Of a DNA stretch of 64,000 nucleotides, positions 23,496 to 34,336 are shown in pieces. Under the pieces are notes generated by a model. It was not told the origin of the DNA. It did not search any database and saw nothing but the letters and a program-made list of their open reading frames with translations. The DNA is from Benincasa hispida (lineage: Eukaryota > Streptophyta > Magnoliopsida > Cucurbitales > Cucurbitaceae). Made by a program: the position numbers and the translations under genes. Each line of letters starts with the position of its first letter. Positions within the stretch are counted from its first letter, which is position 1. The stretch is from assembly GCF_009727055.1 (NCBI RefSeq), contig NC_052359.1, positions 19,037,068 to 19,101,067 on the forward strand. The letters run 5' to 3'.

Positions 23496-24446
23496 TGAGT
23501 AACTAAGCTTCTGATTGGGTTGAGATGCACTTAGCTAGCATGACCTAAGATCTTCATTTTATGCGATCATCTTGTCTTATGTATGAGTGATCATCTTGTC
23601 TTGTGTATGAGTCCATCACCCTTTAGAGCCACTCGAGAGAGAGTCGAAAGAAAGAACCTATACTTGAGAGAGCTAGGTTAGAATCTAGATCTCGAGAGAG
23701 TCAAATAAGAACTGCATAAGCAAGAGATAGAAACTTAGAGAAAAGATCTGTTTGCTAACAGGCATCGCATGCACCCTAGAAATAGGATATGATAGTATGT
23801 GTTCGCCTTGTGTATGTATGTGTCATTCATCATCGCATAGACAAGAATAGAGGCTTAGACATAAGTCCTATAGACATCATCGTATACATCGCATGCGTCC
23901 TAAAATTAGGAGCTATAGCAATTGCATTGAGAGATGACCTGCTGTTGTATGTGTGTAGCATGATCACATACCTTGAACGCAATCTTAGGAAGTGTTAGCT
24001 AAATCCCGTCTCAACCTGTTCCCTGCATACTCATTATAACTTTCGCTATTATTAACTCTTTTCTCAATTCCGCCATATAGGATTTATATTTTAAAACATA
24101 CACACCAACTAACTTATTGTTTTGATTGTTACCGCAAAGGAATAAGAAATTATCGTCGCATACTGTCTCCATAGTCCCTGTGTTTGACTTTTCTCAAATC
24201 CGTCTCATACATTTATTTTATACCGCAAACATCAACCCAAAATAACTATTTGATTATTTGGTTACCACAAAGTCTTCTTAGAAATTATCACCGCATACTG
24301 TTTTCCCTAGTCCCTCAGTTCGACCCTAGACTTACCAGGAAACTCAGTGGGGTTTATACTTGGATTTCGCTGAGAAAACTTGTTGCTCAACGCATTCCAA
24401 TCACCGCATTCCTTCCCATAATTTCATCGCATAAAATAACGCATCA
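23496..24446 (+). repeat. Athila element C, 3' part of its 5' LTR
   Basis: The sequence is collinear with the last ~800-950 bp of the Athila A LTRs (for example GGGTTGAGATGCACTTAGC against GGGTTGAGAAGGAACTAAGC) but strongly diverged. It ends ATAACGCATCA at 24446. A partial internal duplication is visible: the GTCTCATAC...ACCGCAAA piece at about 24180-24300 repeats material found just upstream. Its left part was cut off by copia F and lies outside the window. Confidence 0.8.
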
Positions 24447-25029
24447 GCATCACATCCCTACAAAGCCAAATTAATGCAATGATGAATTTAATACAAGGAA
24501 TCATAATCAGAAGCCCAGGAACGCATAGGGGGTAGGTCAATGCAATGGATCAAAAGAGTGCAAGTTGTGCCACTTGCGGAGAAGGCCATCCAATCGAAGA
24601 ATGTCGGAGGAACCCACAGTCTGTTTATTTCATGAAGAATAATGCTTTCTCCAATACTTACAACCCTGGATGGAGAAACCACCCTAACTTCGCATGGAAA
24701 AATCAAAAACAAAATTTCAAGCGATGGCGCAAAAAAAGGGCCACAAGGATTTTTCCCGGGAACAAACGGTCAAACATAAAATCAAGCTAGTATTTCGCAG
24801 GCGTCTCAATCTTCATCTCTGGAGAGCTTAATGAAGCAGTATATTGAGAAGAACGAAACAGTACTCCAGAATCAAGCGACGTCTATCTATAATCTTGAAA
24901 TTCAGATGGGACAGATTGCAGGCAAGCTCAAAAGTAGACCGCAAGGGGCATTGCGAAGTTCAACTGAACTCCTGCACAACCCAGGGAGTATGGGAAAGGA
25001 GCAATGTCAAGTTGTGACATTGCAAAGTG
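24447..25029 (+). pseudogene. Athila element C, gag nucleocapsid fragment
   Basis: Directly after the LTR end the sequence enters the gag C-terminal region (reading INAMMNLIQGI, then the zinc-knuckle-like CATCGEGHPIEECRRNPQS at 24569-24625, and YIEKNETVLQNQATSI near 24840). The primer site and the first ~1 kb of gag are missing. A stop at 24535 and a frame change near 24790 add to the damage. The fragment ends in KSGK-like coding at 25029, where element B is inserted; the frame continues at 31800. Confidence 0.85.
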
Positions 25030-25034
25030 GTAAG

Positions 25035-26716
25035 TGATGCGTTATTTTATGAGGTGAAAATATGAAATGAAATGCGGTGATGGAATTGAGGTGATAGAAA
25101 TACGATGATGGGAATGCGTTGAGCACTCAAGTTTTCTCAGCGGAATCCAAGTGTAAACCCCATTGAGTTTCTTGGTAAGTCCAAGGTTAAACTCAGGGAC
25201 TTGGGAAAACAAGTTACGGTGGTCATTTTTAGAAAACTTTGTGGTAACCAAATAAATAAATAAGTTGTTGTGATTGTTGTTTGTGGTAATGGAGATAAAC
25301 AAATGCGGTGGAGTTTGAAAAGAGTTGATAAAACGGAAGATGCGATGAGTATGCGGTGAACGGGTTGAGAAGTGTTTTGGCTAACACTTCCTATGATGCG
25401 TTCATGCTATGCGATCATGCAACACACATACAATAGTAAACCACCTCTCGGTGCGAATGCTACGGCTTCTAATACTAGAACGCATGCAATATACGCGATA
25501 AGTCTACAGGGCCTACATATAAGCCTCTATTCCTATTTACGCGATGACAAAATGACATCCACACAAATATGCGAGCACATAATATCATACCTACCTCTAG
25601 GGTGCATGCGATGCAGTGTTGACAAACAGAGCTTATCTCTAAGTCCCTATCTCTTGCTTATGCTGATCTAATCTCGCTCTCTCGAGTTTAGATTCTAACC
25701 TAGCTCTCTCGATTCATTAGGTTCTTTCTTTAGACTCTCTCTCGAGTAGATCTAAAGGGGTGTTGGGCATAACATAAAACATGACAATCGCATGCGTTGA
25801 GGATCCTAGGTCATGTTAGCTTAGTTCTTGTCAACCCATTTGATTAGTTTAGCTACTCTTCGTGCTAAGAGAGTGAACAGATATACTTCTATTGTATAAA
25901 TATAAAGTTGAACTACAAAATAACAATGCAAGGAAAGAATAAAGAGCTTGGTAGCAATCTCTTGTGTCCTAGGCTTTTTACACTTTCTTTCTACTCGTGT
26001 TCAAAAGATATTCTCGCTCTCGCGAGAGTCTGCCTACTCTTTGCTTTTACGCTTCAAGGTTCTCTCTTGAGTTGCCCTTAGCGATCTTCCGGCGTCTCGG
26101 CTCTTCTCTTGCTCCGCCTTAAAATAAAAAGGAAAACTATGAATAAGGCTAAAGACTGGTGAACTTCTTGTGAACTCGTTAACGTGTGACCCCTTTTCTG
26201 AAAGATGCCTTTGGTATTTATAGAGCTTCGGGTTGAAAGGAAACTTCTCTCTTATGATTGCACGGAATGGGATGGCTTTAATTCTATGACTGATGCGCCG
26301 AATATTTGTCACCGAAAAGCTGGATGTAGTTGTTATCGTTAGCGGCTTGTCAACTTAATTTGGATTCGACCGTCAACAGTTTTTTGTCCCATCGTGATTA
26401 ATTATGCCTTTCACCCATGCGCCAACCAAGTTGCAGCAATCCTTTTTGAGCAAATGTTTGCGAACACAATCACCGCAAAGCCTTGCGGTAGTGCTGCACT
26501 CGACCAATGATTTCCTATGATCGCAATTTCCGCCTTGTGTCAACGCATATTCTGCATAAAAATACAAAAATAAACTGTTATTATGCGATGAACGCATGCG
26601 ATCGCAATGTAATAAAACTAATGCTTTTTGGACGCAATCCAACACATTTTATCAACGCAAGCCAGCATTGTTTAAGAACTTAGCACTATGATAACGTGCA
26701 TTTCTGCCCGTTATCA
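25035..26716 (-). repeat. Element B 3' LTR
   Basis: The LTR is about 1.68 kb. On the minus strand it starts TGATAACGGGCAGAAATG at 26716 and ends ATAACGCATCA at 25035. Its partner is at 30107-31794. The open frame at 25372-25671 recurs in the partner LTR at 30462-30737 because the LTRs are repeats, not because it is a gene. Confidence 0.92.
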
Positions 26717-28117
26717 CACCCCAAATTTAAACAATGATTGTGTTCAAGCATAAGCTAAAGATTTCCTTTAGCAAGTCGACCGTAATGTTATTTTCCTAGA
26801 TTTCTCAAGGATACTTCATTAACTTCTATACACCAAAATTTCCTTAAGTCTTATTCCAGTCTATTTTTAAAATATTTCTAAGACCTAGGGATTGCAAACT
26901 TAACCTTCAAAAGGACTTTACTAAATTCTTGAACATCGCATGATTTATTTCAAAAAGAAAACTTTTCTACCGAGGTGATAATTGATTTTTATCCTTGCAT
27001 ATTTCTTGACATTATTTGTTTTTTAATTGACCTTGCGCTGATCCAAGTGCCTTGCCTTCATTTTGACTTGAACCCACGTGTGTCATGCGGACATCCAACT
27101 ACGAGCAATGCGCTCTTTCTCAGACTAAACTCTCAGACTAAACTCTTACCCACTTGGCAGCGAAGTTGCGGTCATTTATTTATGCGTTGATCCAAGCGAC
27201 TTACTTTCATTTTGTCTTGTCCCCACATGTGTCATGCGGACATCCAACTACGAGTAAGTGCCCTTCACAACTTAACTCTTATCAATATTGGTTTCCCATT
27301 GCGTTGACAGTGGAGTTATTATTCTCAACTTTTTTTTCAAAATAGCAAGGTCGAAAATAAATACCTCACCCCCAAATTTAAAATGCGGTAATATCCCCAT
27401 TGCTAAAAGATTGAAAGAAGTCATGCGATGTTCTTAGGAAGCTATGTAAAGAGAGTTTGAATGAAAGGTAGCAAACCTCTAACTTCTAGAAATATTTCAT
27501 GAGGTGATTTTTCTAAGAATAAGTTGATTCTAGTATATATGAAAAAATAGAAGCATGTGTTTCATCATTGAAATCATATTGGAAAAGAGACAGCATGCGG
27601 TGACTTACTAAATTTATCCATGTTAAATGATTATGGTAATCAAAGAGGATGCGGTGATAAGACTTTCAAAATTGAAATGCGATGCGATAGCGCAAAATTT
27701 GGAATAAAGTTAAGGAAGAATACAACCCCCAAATTTGCGCTGTCATCCGCATTGTTTGTTGATGCATCCTGCTTTGCGGCGATCTTCTTCTTTGGATTGC
27801 GGTGACGGAATAAGATACATTGCTTCGTCGTGTAGCACCTCCGCAATCGTTCGCCTCGATTGTTTGCATAGAAAACATTGAGAGGGTCAACTTATTTTAA
27901 ACAAAATCGTTTACCGCAATCGTTCACCATGATCACTTCTCTTTTTTTTTTTTCTTTTTTTTGTACAAGGAAGTAAAAAAGTAGATATGCGATGATAACA
28001 AGATGATAAAAGTTCATGAAGTATTGATGCAAGAAAAAGCATATTCAAAAGGATTACGTCCCTGATGATGTTAAGTAATGTAGTAACTTAGGGACTGCTT
28101 ATTCCAGGCTGGTCTTT
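26717..28117 (-). other. Element B 3' tail, non-coding, with a short tandem duplication
   Basis: About 1.4 kb between the protease end and the 3' LTR, with no gene. The minus-strand polypurine tract TTTAAATTTGGGGTG abuts the LTR. Two related ~140-bp units lie side by side (about 27038-27180 and 27183-27310), each containing TGTCATGCGGACATCCAACT. A long T/C run occurs at 27940-27962. The tail is homologous to the Athila A tail. Confidence 0.75.
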
Positions 28118-29939
28118 TCACGTCCATGGCGGCTTTTCTCTCTTTTCTCGATCTCCCGGCATCTTGAATGCCTTAATCTGGAGCTTTTCTCCATGAATAT
28201 TCATTACAATCTCCCCCTTCTGCACATTAATTTGAGCGCGACTGGTCGAAAGGAATGGTCGTCTCAATATGATGGGTGCATCTTCATCCGCTTTATAATC
28301 CAAAATAAGGAAGTCTGCGGGCAAGATGAATTTATCAATTGAGATTGCGGCATTTTTCAACTCTTTTTCAAGATGTATTCGGGATCTGTCCGCAAGTAGA
28401 AGAGTCTCTGTTGTGGGCGTGAGTGTGCGACCATTCAATTGTTTGAAGATTGATAGCGGCATGATTTTTATACTTGCCCCAAGATCACATAATGGTTGGC
28501 TACTGTAGACCCCTCCAATAGAGCATGGTATCATGAAGATTCCTGGGTTGCACATTTTTGGTGGGATCATAGCATTTTGCATTATTGCCTCTGTTGTGAT
28601 CTTGTCTTCATCATTTTGTTTTTCTTTCAATCTTTGTAGAACTAGTGGTGGCTGGGCTTCTTCTGTCTCGTGTTCTGAAGGCTTGAGGGTGGACGCAACT
28701 TCGGGGTTCATTCTCCCGGGCTTTTCCAAACTATAGATCAATGGGTCTTCGATAGTCACTACATTCAAGTTGTTTTTCTCAATGTACTGCTTCAACAAGC
28801 TTTCTAAGGATGACGATTGTGGTGTTTGTGAGCTACTAGCTTGGCTGTGCGCTAGACCATTTGTTTGCGTGAAAAATTTGGGTGGTCGTTCTCTCTGCGC
28901 CACTTGTCGAAAGATTTGTTGCTGATTCTTCCACACAAAATTTACGTGGTTTCGCCACACGGGGTTGTATGTATCGGAATAGGGATTGTTCTTTATGAAA
29001 CATACTGACTGTGGGTTTGCTGGGCATTCTTCCATTGCATGAGTGTCTCCGCAAATGACACAACTTGCGGTCGTCTGAGCAATTACGCTAACCTGCCCTT
29101 TCTTCACTCCCGTGTTATTAATTGTGATGCCTTGAATCAAACTCATCGTCGCAGTCATTTGGTTTTGTAGGGATGTGATGGCCCCGTTGTTTGCGTCATT
29201 ATCTTTAATTCTTAATCTTTGATCGCTTTCCCACCAATCCTCGTGATTTTGGAAATTCGATAAAGTATACTCTTTGCCTCCTCATATGTTTTGTCTAGCA
29301 GATCACCAGCAACTATCGCATTGGCAGTGGTCTGCGAAGAGGAATTCAGTCCTTGATAAAAGATCTCCATCTGCAGGCAATCTGGTAAGCCATTATGTTG
29401 ATAGTCTCTACCAGCTGCTTGAACCTCGCCCAGGCATTGCTAAGCGATTCGTCATCTTCTTGTTCAAAATTTGTTATTAATTTCCTTCGTTGAGCATTTT
29501 TGGTTGGTGGAAAATATTTCTTCATAAACTTTTCGACGACTTGTTCCAATGAAGTTATCTCTCACGGTTCGAGAGAATATGCCCATTTTCTTGCTTGATC
29601 ACACAAAGAAAATGGAAAAAGAGTTAGTTGAACTTCTTTGGTAGAGATATTCGGGAACAAAAAAGTGTTGCAGATTTCTATGAAGCTTCGGAGGTGGGCG
29701 TGCGGGTCCTCGCCATGCCTTTCTCCGAATTGTCCTGCAGTCTGGATCATCTGCAACATTATCGGCTTCATTTCAAACCTCGATTCGTCTAATGCCAGCC
29801 TCATGATTTCTGGAGAGAAATCATAGAGGTTAGGCGACGCATATTCCCGAATGGGTTTATTGCGGTCATTCGCCAGAAGGATGGGGTTGGCCATTATATT
29901 GTTCACGTTTGCGGTTCTTGCGTCTGGTTGTTCCGCCAT
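28118..29939 (-). pseudogene. Element B gag-protease
   Basis: Minus-strand gag starts at ATG 29939 (MAEQPDART) and carries the same capsid motifs as Athila A (YASPNLYDFSPEIM, FPFSLCDQARKWAYS). A stop codon at 29562-29564 replaces Gly, and a frameshift follows at about 29400. From 29158 an uninterrupted 346-codon frame holds the zinc-knuckle-like CVICGDTHAMEECP, a shortened linker, and a retropepsin with intact CDLGASIKIMPLS, ILDYKADEDAPIIL and RPFLSTSRAQI. The frame ends KMPGDREKREKPPWT, just where pol would begin. Thus only two lesions separate it from an open Gag-protease, which is better preserved than any other coding region of the nest. Confidence 0.88.
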
Positions 29940-30083
29940 TCTTCGTGTTCTCTCTTGTTGTTGGCAGTTGTCTCTTAGTCTGCGTCTGAACGTCCTCTCA
30001 ATCTCAGGGTCGTAATTTTCCAGAGATTGAGAGTCCGCAAAGAAATCAGAAAAATTACCGTTAGCACACTATTTTGCCGAAGT

Positions 30084-30100
30084 CCCCGGCAACGGTGCCA
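30084..30100 (-). other. Primer-binding site of element B
   Basis: On the minus strand the site reads TGGCACCGTTGCCGGGG, six bases inside the 5' LTR. It differs by one base from the complement of the plant tRNA-Asp 3' end, so tRNA-Asp is the likely primer for this family. Confidence 0.85.
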
Positions 30101-30106
30101 AAAACA

Positions 30107-31794
30107 TGATGCATTATTTTGTGAGGTGAAAATATGAAATGAAATGCGGTGATGGAATTGCGGTGATGGAAACGCGGTGATGGGAATGAGTTGAGCACTC
30201 AAGTTTTCTCAGCAGAATCCAAGTGTAAACCCCACTGAGTTTCCTGGTAAGTCCAAGGTCGAACTCAGGGACTTGGGAAAACAGGTTGTGGTGATAATTT
30301 TTAGAAAACTTTGCAATAACCAAATAAATAAATAAGTGATTGTTGTTTGCGGTAATGGAAATAAACAAATGCGATGGAGTTTGAAAAGAGGTGATAAAAC
30401 GAAAGATGCGATGAGTATGCGGTGAACGAGTTGGGAAGGGTTTTGGCTAACACTTCCTAGGATGCATTCATGCTATGCAATCATACAACACACCTACAAT
30501 AGTAAAACAACCCTCGGTGCAAATGCTACCGCTTCTAATACTAGAACGCATGCGGTATATGCAATAAGTCTACAGGGCCTACACATAAGCCTCTATTCTT
30601 ATTTATGCGATGACAAAATGACATCCACACAAATATGTGACCACATAATATCATACCTATCTCTAGGGTGCATGCGATGCAGTGTTGACAAACAGAGCTT
30701 ATCTCTAAGTCCCTATCTCTTGCTTATGCCGATCTAATCTTGCTCTCTCAAGTCTAGATTCTAATCTAGCTCTCTCGAGTCATTAGGTTCTTTCTTTAGA
30801 TTCTCTCTCGAGTAGCTCTAAAGGGGTGTTGGGCACAACATAAAACAAGACAATCGCATGCGTTGAGGATCCTAGGTCATGTTAGCTTAGTTCTTCTCAA
30901 CCAATTCGATTAGTTTAGCTACTCATGCGTGCTAAGAGAGTGAACAGATATACTTCCATTGTATAAATATAAAGTTGAAGTACAAAATAACAATGCAAGG
31001 AAAGAATAAAGAGCCTGGTAGCAATCTCTTGTGTCCCAGGCTTTTTACATTGTCTTTCTTCTCGTGCTCAAAAGATATTCTCGCTCTCACGAGAGTCGGC
31101 CTACTCTCTGCTTTTACGCCTCATGGTTCTCTCTCGAGTTGCCCTTAGCGATCTTCCGGCGTCTCGGCTGTTCTCCTGCTCCGCCTTAAAATAATAGGGA
31201 AAACTATGAACAAGGCTAAAGACTGGTGAACTTCTTGTGAACTCGTTAACGTGTGTCCCCCTTTTCTAAAGGATGCCTTTGGTATTTATAGAGCTCCGGG
31301 TTGAAAGGCAGCTTCTCTCTTATGATTACACAGATGGCATGGCTTTAATTCTCTGACTGAAAAGCCGAATATTTGTCACCAAAAAGCTAGATGTAGTTGT
31401 TATCGTTAGCGGCTTGTCAACATAATTCGGATTCGACCGTCAACAGTTTTCTGTCCCATCACGATTAATTATGCCTTTCACCTATTCGCCCACCAAGCGC
31501 TGACCAAGTTGCGGCAATCCATCTTGAGCAAATGTTTGCGAACACAATCACCACAAAGCCTTGCGGTAATGCTGCGCTCAACCAATGATTTCCTATGATT
31601 GCAATTTCCACCTTGCATCAACGCATATTCTACATAAAAATTCAAAAATCAACTGTTCTTATGCGATGAACGCATGCGACAACAATGTAATAAACTTAAT
31701 GCTTTTTGGGCGCAATCCAACACATTTTATCAATGCAAGCCAATATTGTTTAAGAACTTAGCACTATGATAACGTGCATTTCTGCCCATTATCA
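30107..31794 (-). repeat. Element B 5' LTR
   Basis: The LTR is about 1.69 kb, TGATAATGGGCAG at 31794 to ATGCATCA at 30107 on the minus strand. It aligns along its whole length with 25035-26716. A TATA-like element (ATAAATACC on the minus strand) lies near 31280. Confidence 0.92.
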
Positions 31795-33274
31795 GTAAGA
31801 CAGTGTCAGAGGAGAAGAAGGAGCCAAGCCGGACTATTCCAGTTGCGATTGAACCACAGACCCCGTTGACTCAAGAAGCACAAGAAGAACAAGAGACGAT
31901 GGAACTGGAGATTGCGTCCACCTCTTAGCCAATAAAGTAGGGAACCGTGAAAATATAGCTGCCACCATTCCCAGAGACTTAAAAATAAGAAAAATGATGA
32001 AGTGCAATATCAACGCTTCATGGACATGCTAAAATAGCTGCATATCAACATCTCTTTCAATGAAGCAATTGAACAAATGCCAAAGTATGCAAAGTTTATG
32101 AAGGACATGGTGACGAAGAAAAGGAGCACAGGTAAGTTCGTAACGATGGCATTGACGCAAAGTTCAAAAACCATAATTCCACCAAAAATGAATGACCCTG
32201 AAAGTTTCACAATACCTTGCTCATTCGGAGGGTTATATATTGGTCAAGCATTTTGCGATCTCGGGGCCAGCATCAACTTAATGTCCCTTTCAATCTTTAA
32301 GTGGCTGAATGTGGGGCAGCTGCTGCCCACGATGGTGACTCTCCAGCAAGCTGGGAGGTCCCTTATTCATCTAGAAGGGAAGGTGAAAGATGTCCTTGTT
32401 TCGATTGACAAATTTATCTTACTGGCAGACTTCATCATCCTTGATGATGAAGCGGACAAAGATGTACCCATCATTCTGGGACGACCATTTTTATCCACTG
32501 GTCGCGCTCTGATTGATGTGCACAAGGGAGAGATCAAACTGAGCGTGAATAGATAGAAGATTAGATTTGATATTATCAGAGCCATGAAGTACCCAGAAGA
32601 AGAAGACCTCACCGATTCCAACAATGAACCTAGTTTGTATGAAGAAGAAAAGTCTAAAGATTAAGATGAAAAAGAGGATGCGACTGCATCCATAGTAACC
32701 TGCAATGGGATTGAGAAAACATCAACCAATGAAGAAAAGCTGACGATGAATGAAGAAAGAAAAACACAAAAACCATCCTTGGAACAACCACCGACAGTGG
32801 AGTTGAAAACCTTGCCAAACCACCTAAAGTATGTTTTTCTGGGGCAAAATGAAACGATACCAGTAATAATTTCCTCCGCACTTCAAGAAGATCAAGAAAA
32901 TGTGCTGCTGAGCATCCTAAAAAAGTACATCAAAGCAATAGGATGGACGCTAGCGGACATTAGAGGAATCAGCCCTGCATATTGCATGCATAGGATACAT
33001 CTTGAGGACAATAAAAAAGGATCGATCGAACATCAACGCAGACTAAACCCTTCGATGAAGGAGATCGTGAAGAAGGAGATAATCAAATTGTTGGACGTAG
33101 AGATTATCTATCTAATCGCCGACATCACGTGGGTCAGCCGGGTGCAATGTGTGCCGATGAACTAATATCGATGAGAACCGTCACTGGCTAGAGAATCTGC
33201 ATGGACTATCGCAAACTGAATGCGGTGACGAAGAAGGATCATTTCCCTTGCCTTTTATTAACCAGATGCTAGAC
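31795..33274 (+). pseudogene. Athila element C, linker, protease and RT start
   Basis: This continues the gag-protease linker of C after the GTAAG duplication. The frame 32077-32556 holds the protease (SFTIPCSFGGLYIGQAFCD, CDLGASINLMSLS, ILGRPFLSTGRALIDVHKG). A stop at 32554-32556 is followed by an acidic linker with another stop, then RT from about 32746 (LPNHLKYVFLGQNETIPVII, HQRRLNPSMKEIVKKEIIKL, WVSRVQCVPMN). RT is read, with lesions, to the MDYRKLN and DHFP motifs and stops at about 33274, where a minus-strand LTR fragment starts. The rest of pol is absent. Confidence 0.88.
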
Positions 33275-33277
33275 TGC

Positions 33278-33480
33278 TGATGCTTGGTTTTTTGAAGTGA
33301 ATTATGGATGATATACAATGGTGAAATTGCATTGTGCACTCAAGTTTCCTCAGTGGAATCGAAGTGTAAATTCCACTGAGTTTCCTGGTAAAGTCCAGGA
33401 TCAAACTCAGGGACTTGTGAAAATAGATTGCGATGATAATTTTTATGAAGATTTTGTGATAACATGTAACTCAATTAATT
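33278..33480 (-). repeat. Athila-type LTR fragment D
   Basis: On the minus strand this ends in GCATCA at 33278, and it contains the conserved stretch seen near the 3' end of the other Athila LTRs (CACTGAGTTTCCTGGTAA at about 33371). Only about 200 bp remain; it is cut at about 33480. Confidence 0.7.
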
Positions 33481-33880
33481 GTGTCACACCCCCTCCCAAA
33501 AAACCTGCTAGGTTAGTTAGGAAGATGGCGTGAAGCCAACAAACTTCGTCCTCCTCTAACGATACCTGTTGACCTTGCTGAAACGTTGAACCTGATAAAC
33601 ATATTAATCTTAGATATAAAATACTTTACATGTAACACAACACAGCGGAACCCCTGAAAACCTTTAGACACACATGAAGTGTAGTCCTGACGTAAATCGG
33701 TTTGGAAAATAACCTGATAGAGATATCACAACTAAAAACATATCCAACCGGGGTTTACACAACCACGACATCTAGTGCTTACACAACCATAAACTATCCA
33801 GTTCTTACAAAGACATTTACAATACAAACAGACACAATGTACAACTCCATCCACGTATGGAGCTTGATCTGGAAGCTTTT
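33481..33880. other. Unclassified repeat-like sequence
   Basis: No gene is visible. The left end GTGTCACACCCCCTCCC resembles the terminal sequence of some Ty3/gypsy LTRs, but no partner LTR or coding region is present in the window. It ends at an N gap. Confidence 0.3.
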
Positions 33881-33980
33881 NNNNNNNNNNNNNNNNNNNN
33901 NNNNNNNNNNNNNNNNNNNNNNNNNNNNNNNNNNNNNNNNNNNNNNNNNNNNNNNNNNNNNNNNNNNNNNNNNNNNNNNN
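33881..33980. other. Assembly gap (100 N)
   Basis: A run of exactly 100 Ns, probably a scaffold join of unknown size. Confidence 0.95.
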
Positions 33981-34331
33981 ACTACTAGCTTCATCCTTTG
34001 ATTTTAGAAAATAATTTTTTGTATATCTAGAATAATCATCAACAAAGGATATATAATAGTTTTTACCACCTCTATCTCGTGGTGTTTCTAGAATCAACTA
34101 GATCTGTGTGAATTAACTCAAGTAATTTTGTACTACGTGTCGTTATTGATTTAAAAGGCTTTTTAGCAAATTTTGCTTCTACACATATTGGGCATCTATT
34201 TATTTCAAGTGAATCAGAAACATTAATAAGATGCAAATTTTTAACCCTTTTAATCGATGCAGTATTAGCGTGTCCTAATCGACCAAGTGACACATCAATG
34301 GATTCAATAATATAAGCAAAATTGTTGAGGA
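33981..34331 (-). pseudogene. Copia integrase fragment
   Basis: On the minus strand this reads the pre-integrase motif LGRLGHAN, then the zinc-binding CPICVEAKFAKKPFKS and the start of the catalytic core (ELIHTDLVD; after a one-base frameshift at about 34090, GGKNYYISFVDDYSRY). The first catalytic Asp is in HTD. It differs clearly from the E integrase, so it belongs to another copia lineage. It is cut by the N gap on one side and by an LTR at 34337 on the other. Confidence 0.85.
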
Positions 34332-34336
34332 CTCAT

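Larger units (their letters stand above)
25035..31794 (-). mobile_element. Athila-type element B, gag-protease only, with intact ends
   Basis: This is a complete minus-strand insertion: LTRs at 30107-31794 (5') and 25035-26716 (3'), primer site at 30084-30100, polypurine-type tract at 26717-26729, and a perfect 5-bp target duplication GTAAG at 25030-25034 and 31795-31799. It sits inside the gag-protease linker of element C. Its coding part contains gag and protease only; RT, RNase H and integrase are absent and the protease runs straight into the 3' tail. It would have needed another Athila to move. The two LTRs differ at many positions, so the insertion is not recent. Confidence 0.92.

Noticed and set aside
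25372..25671. 99-codon frame conserved with 30462-30737
   Set aside because: The conservation comes from the two being LTRs of one element; there is no start context, domain or codon bias.
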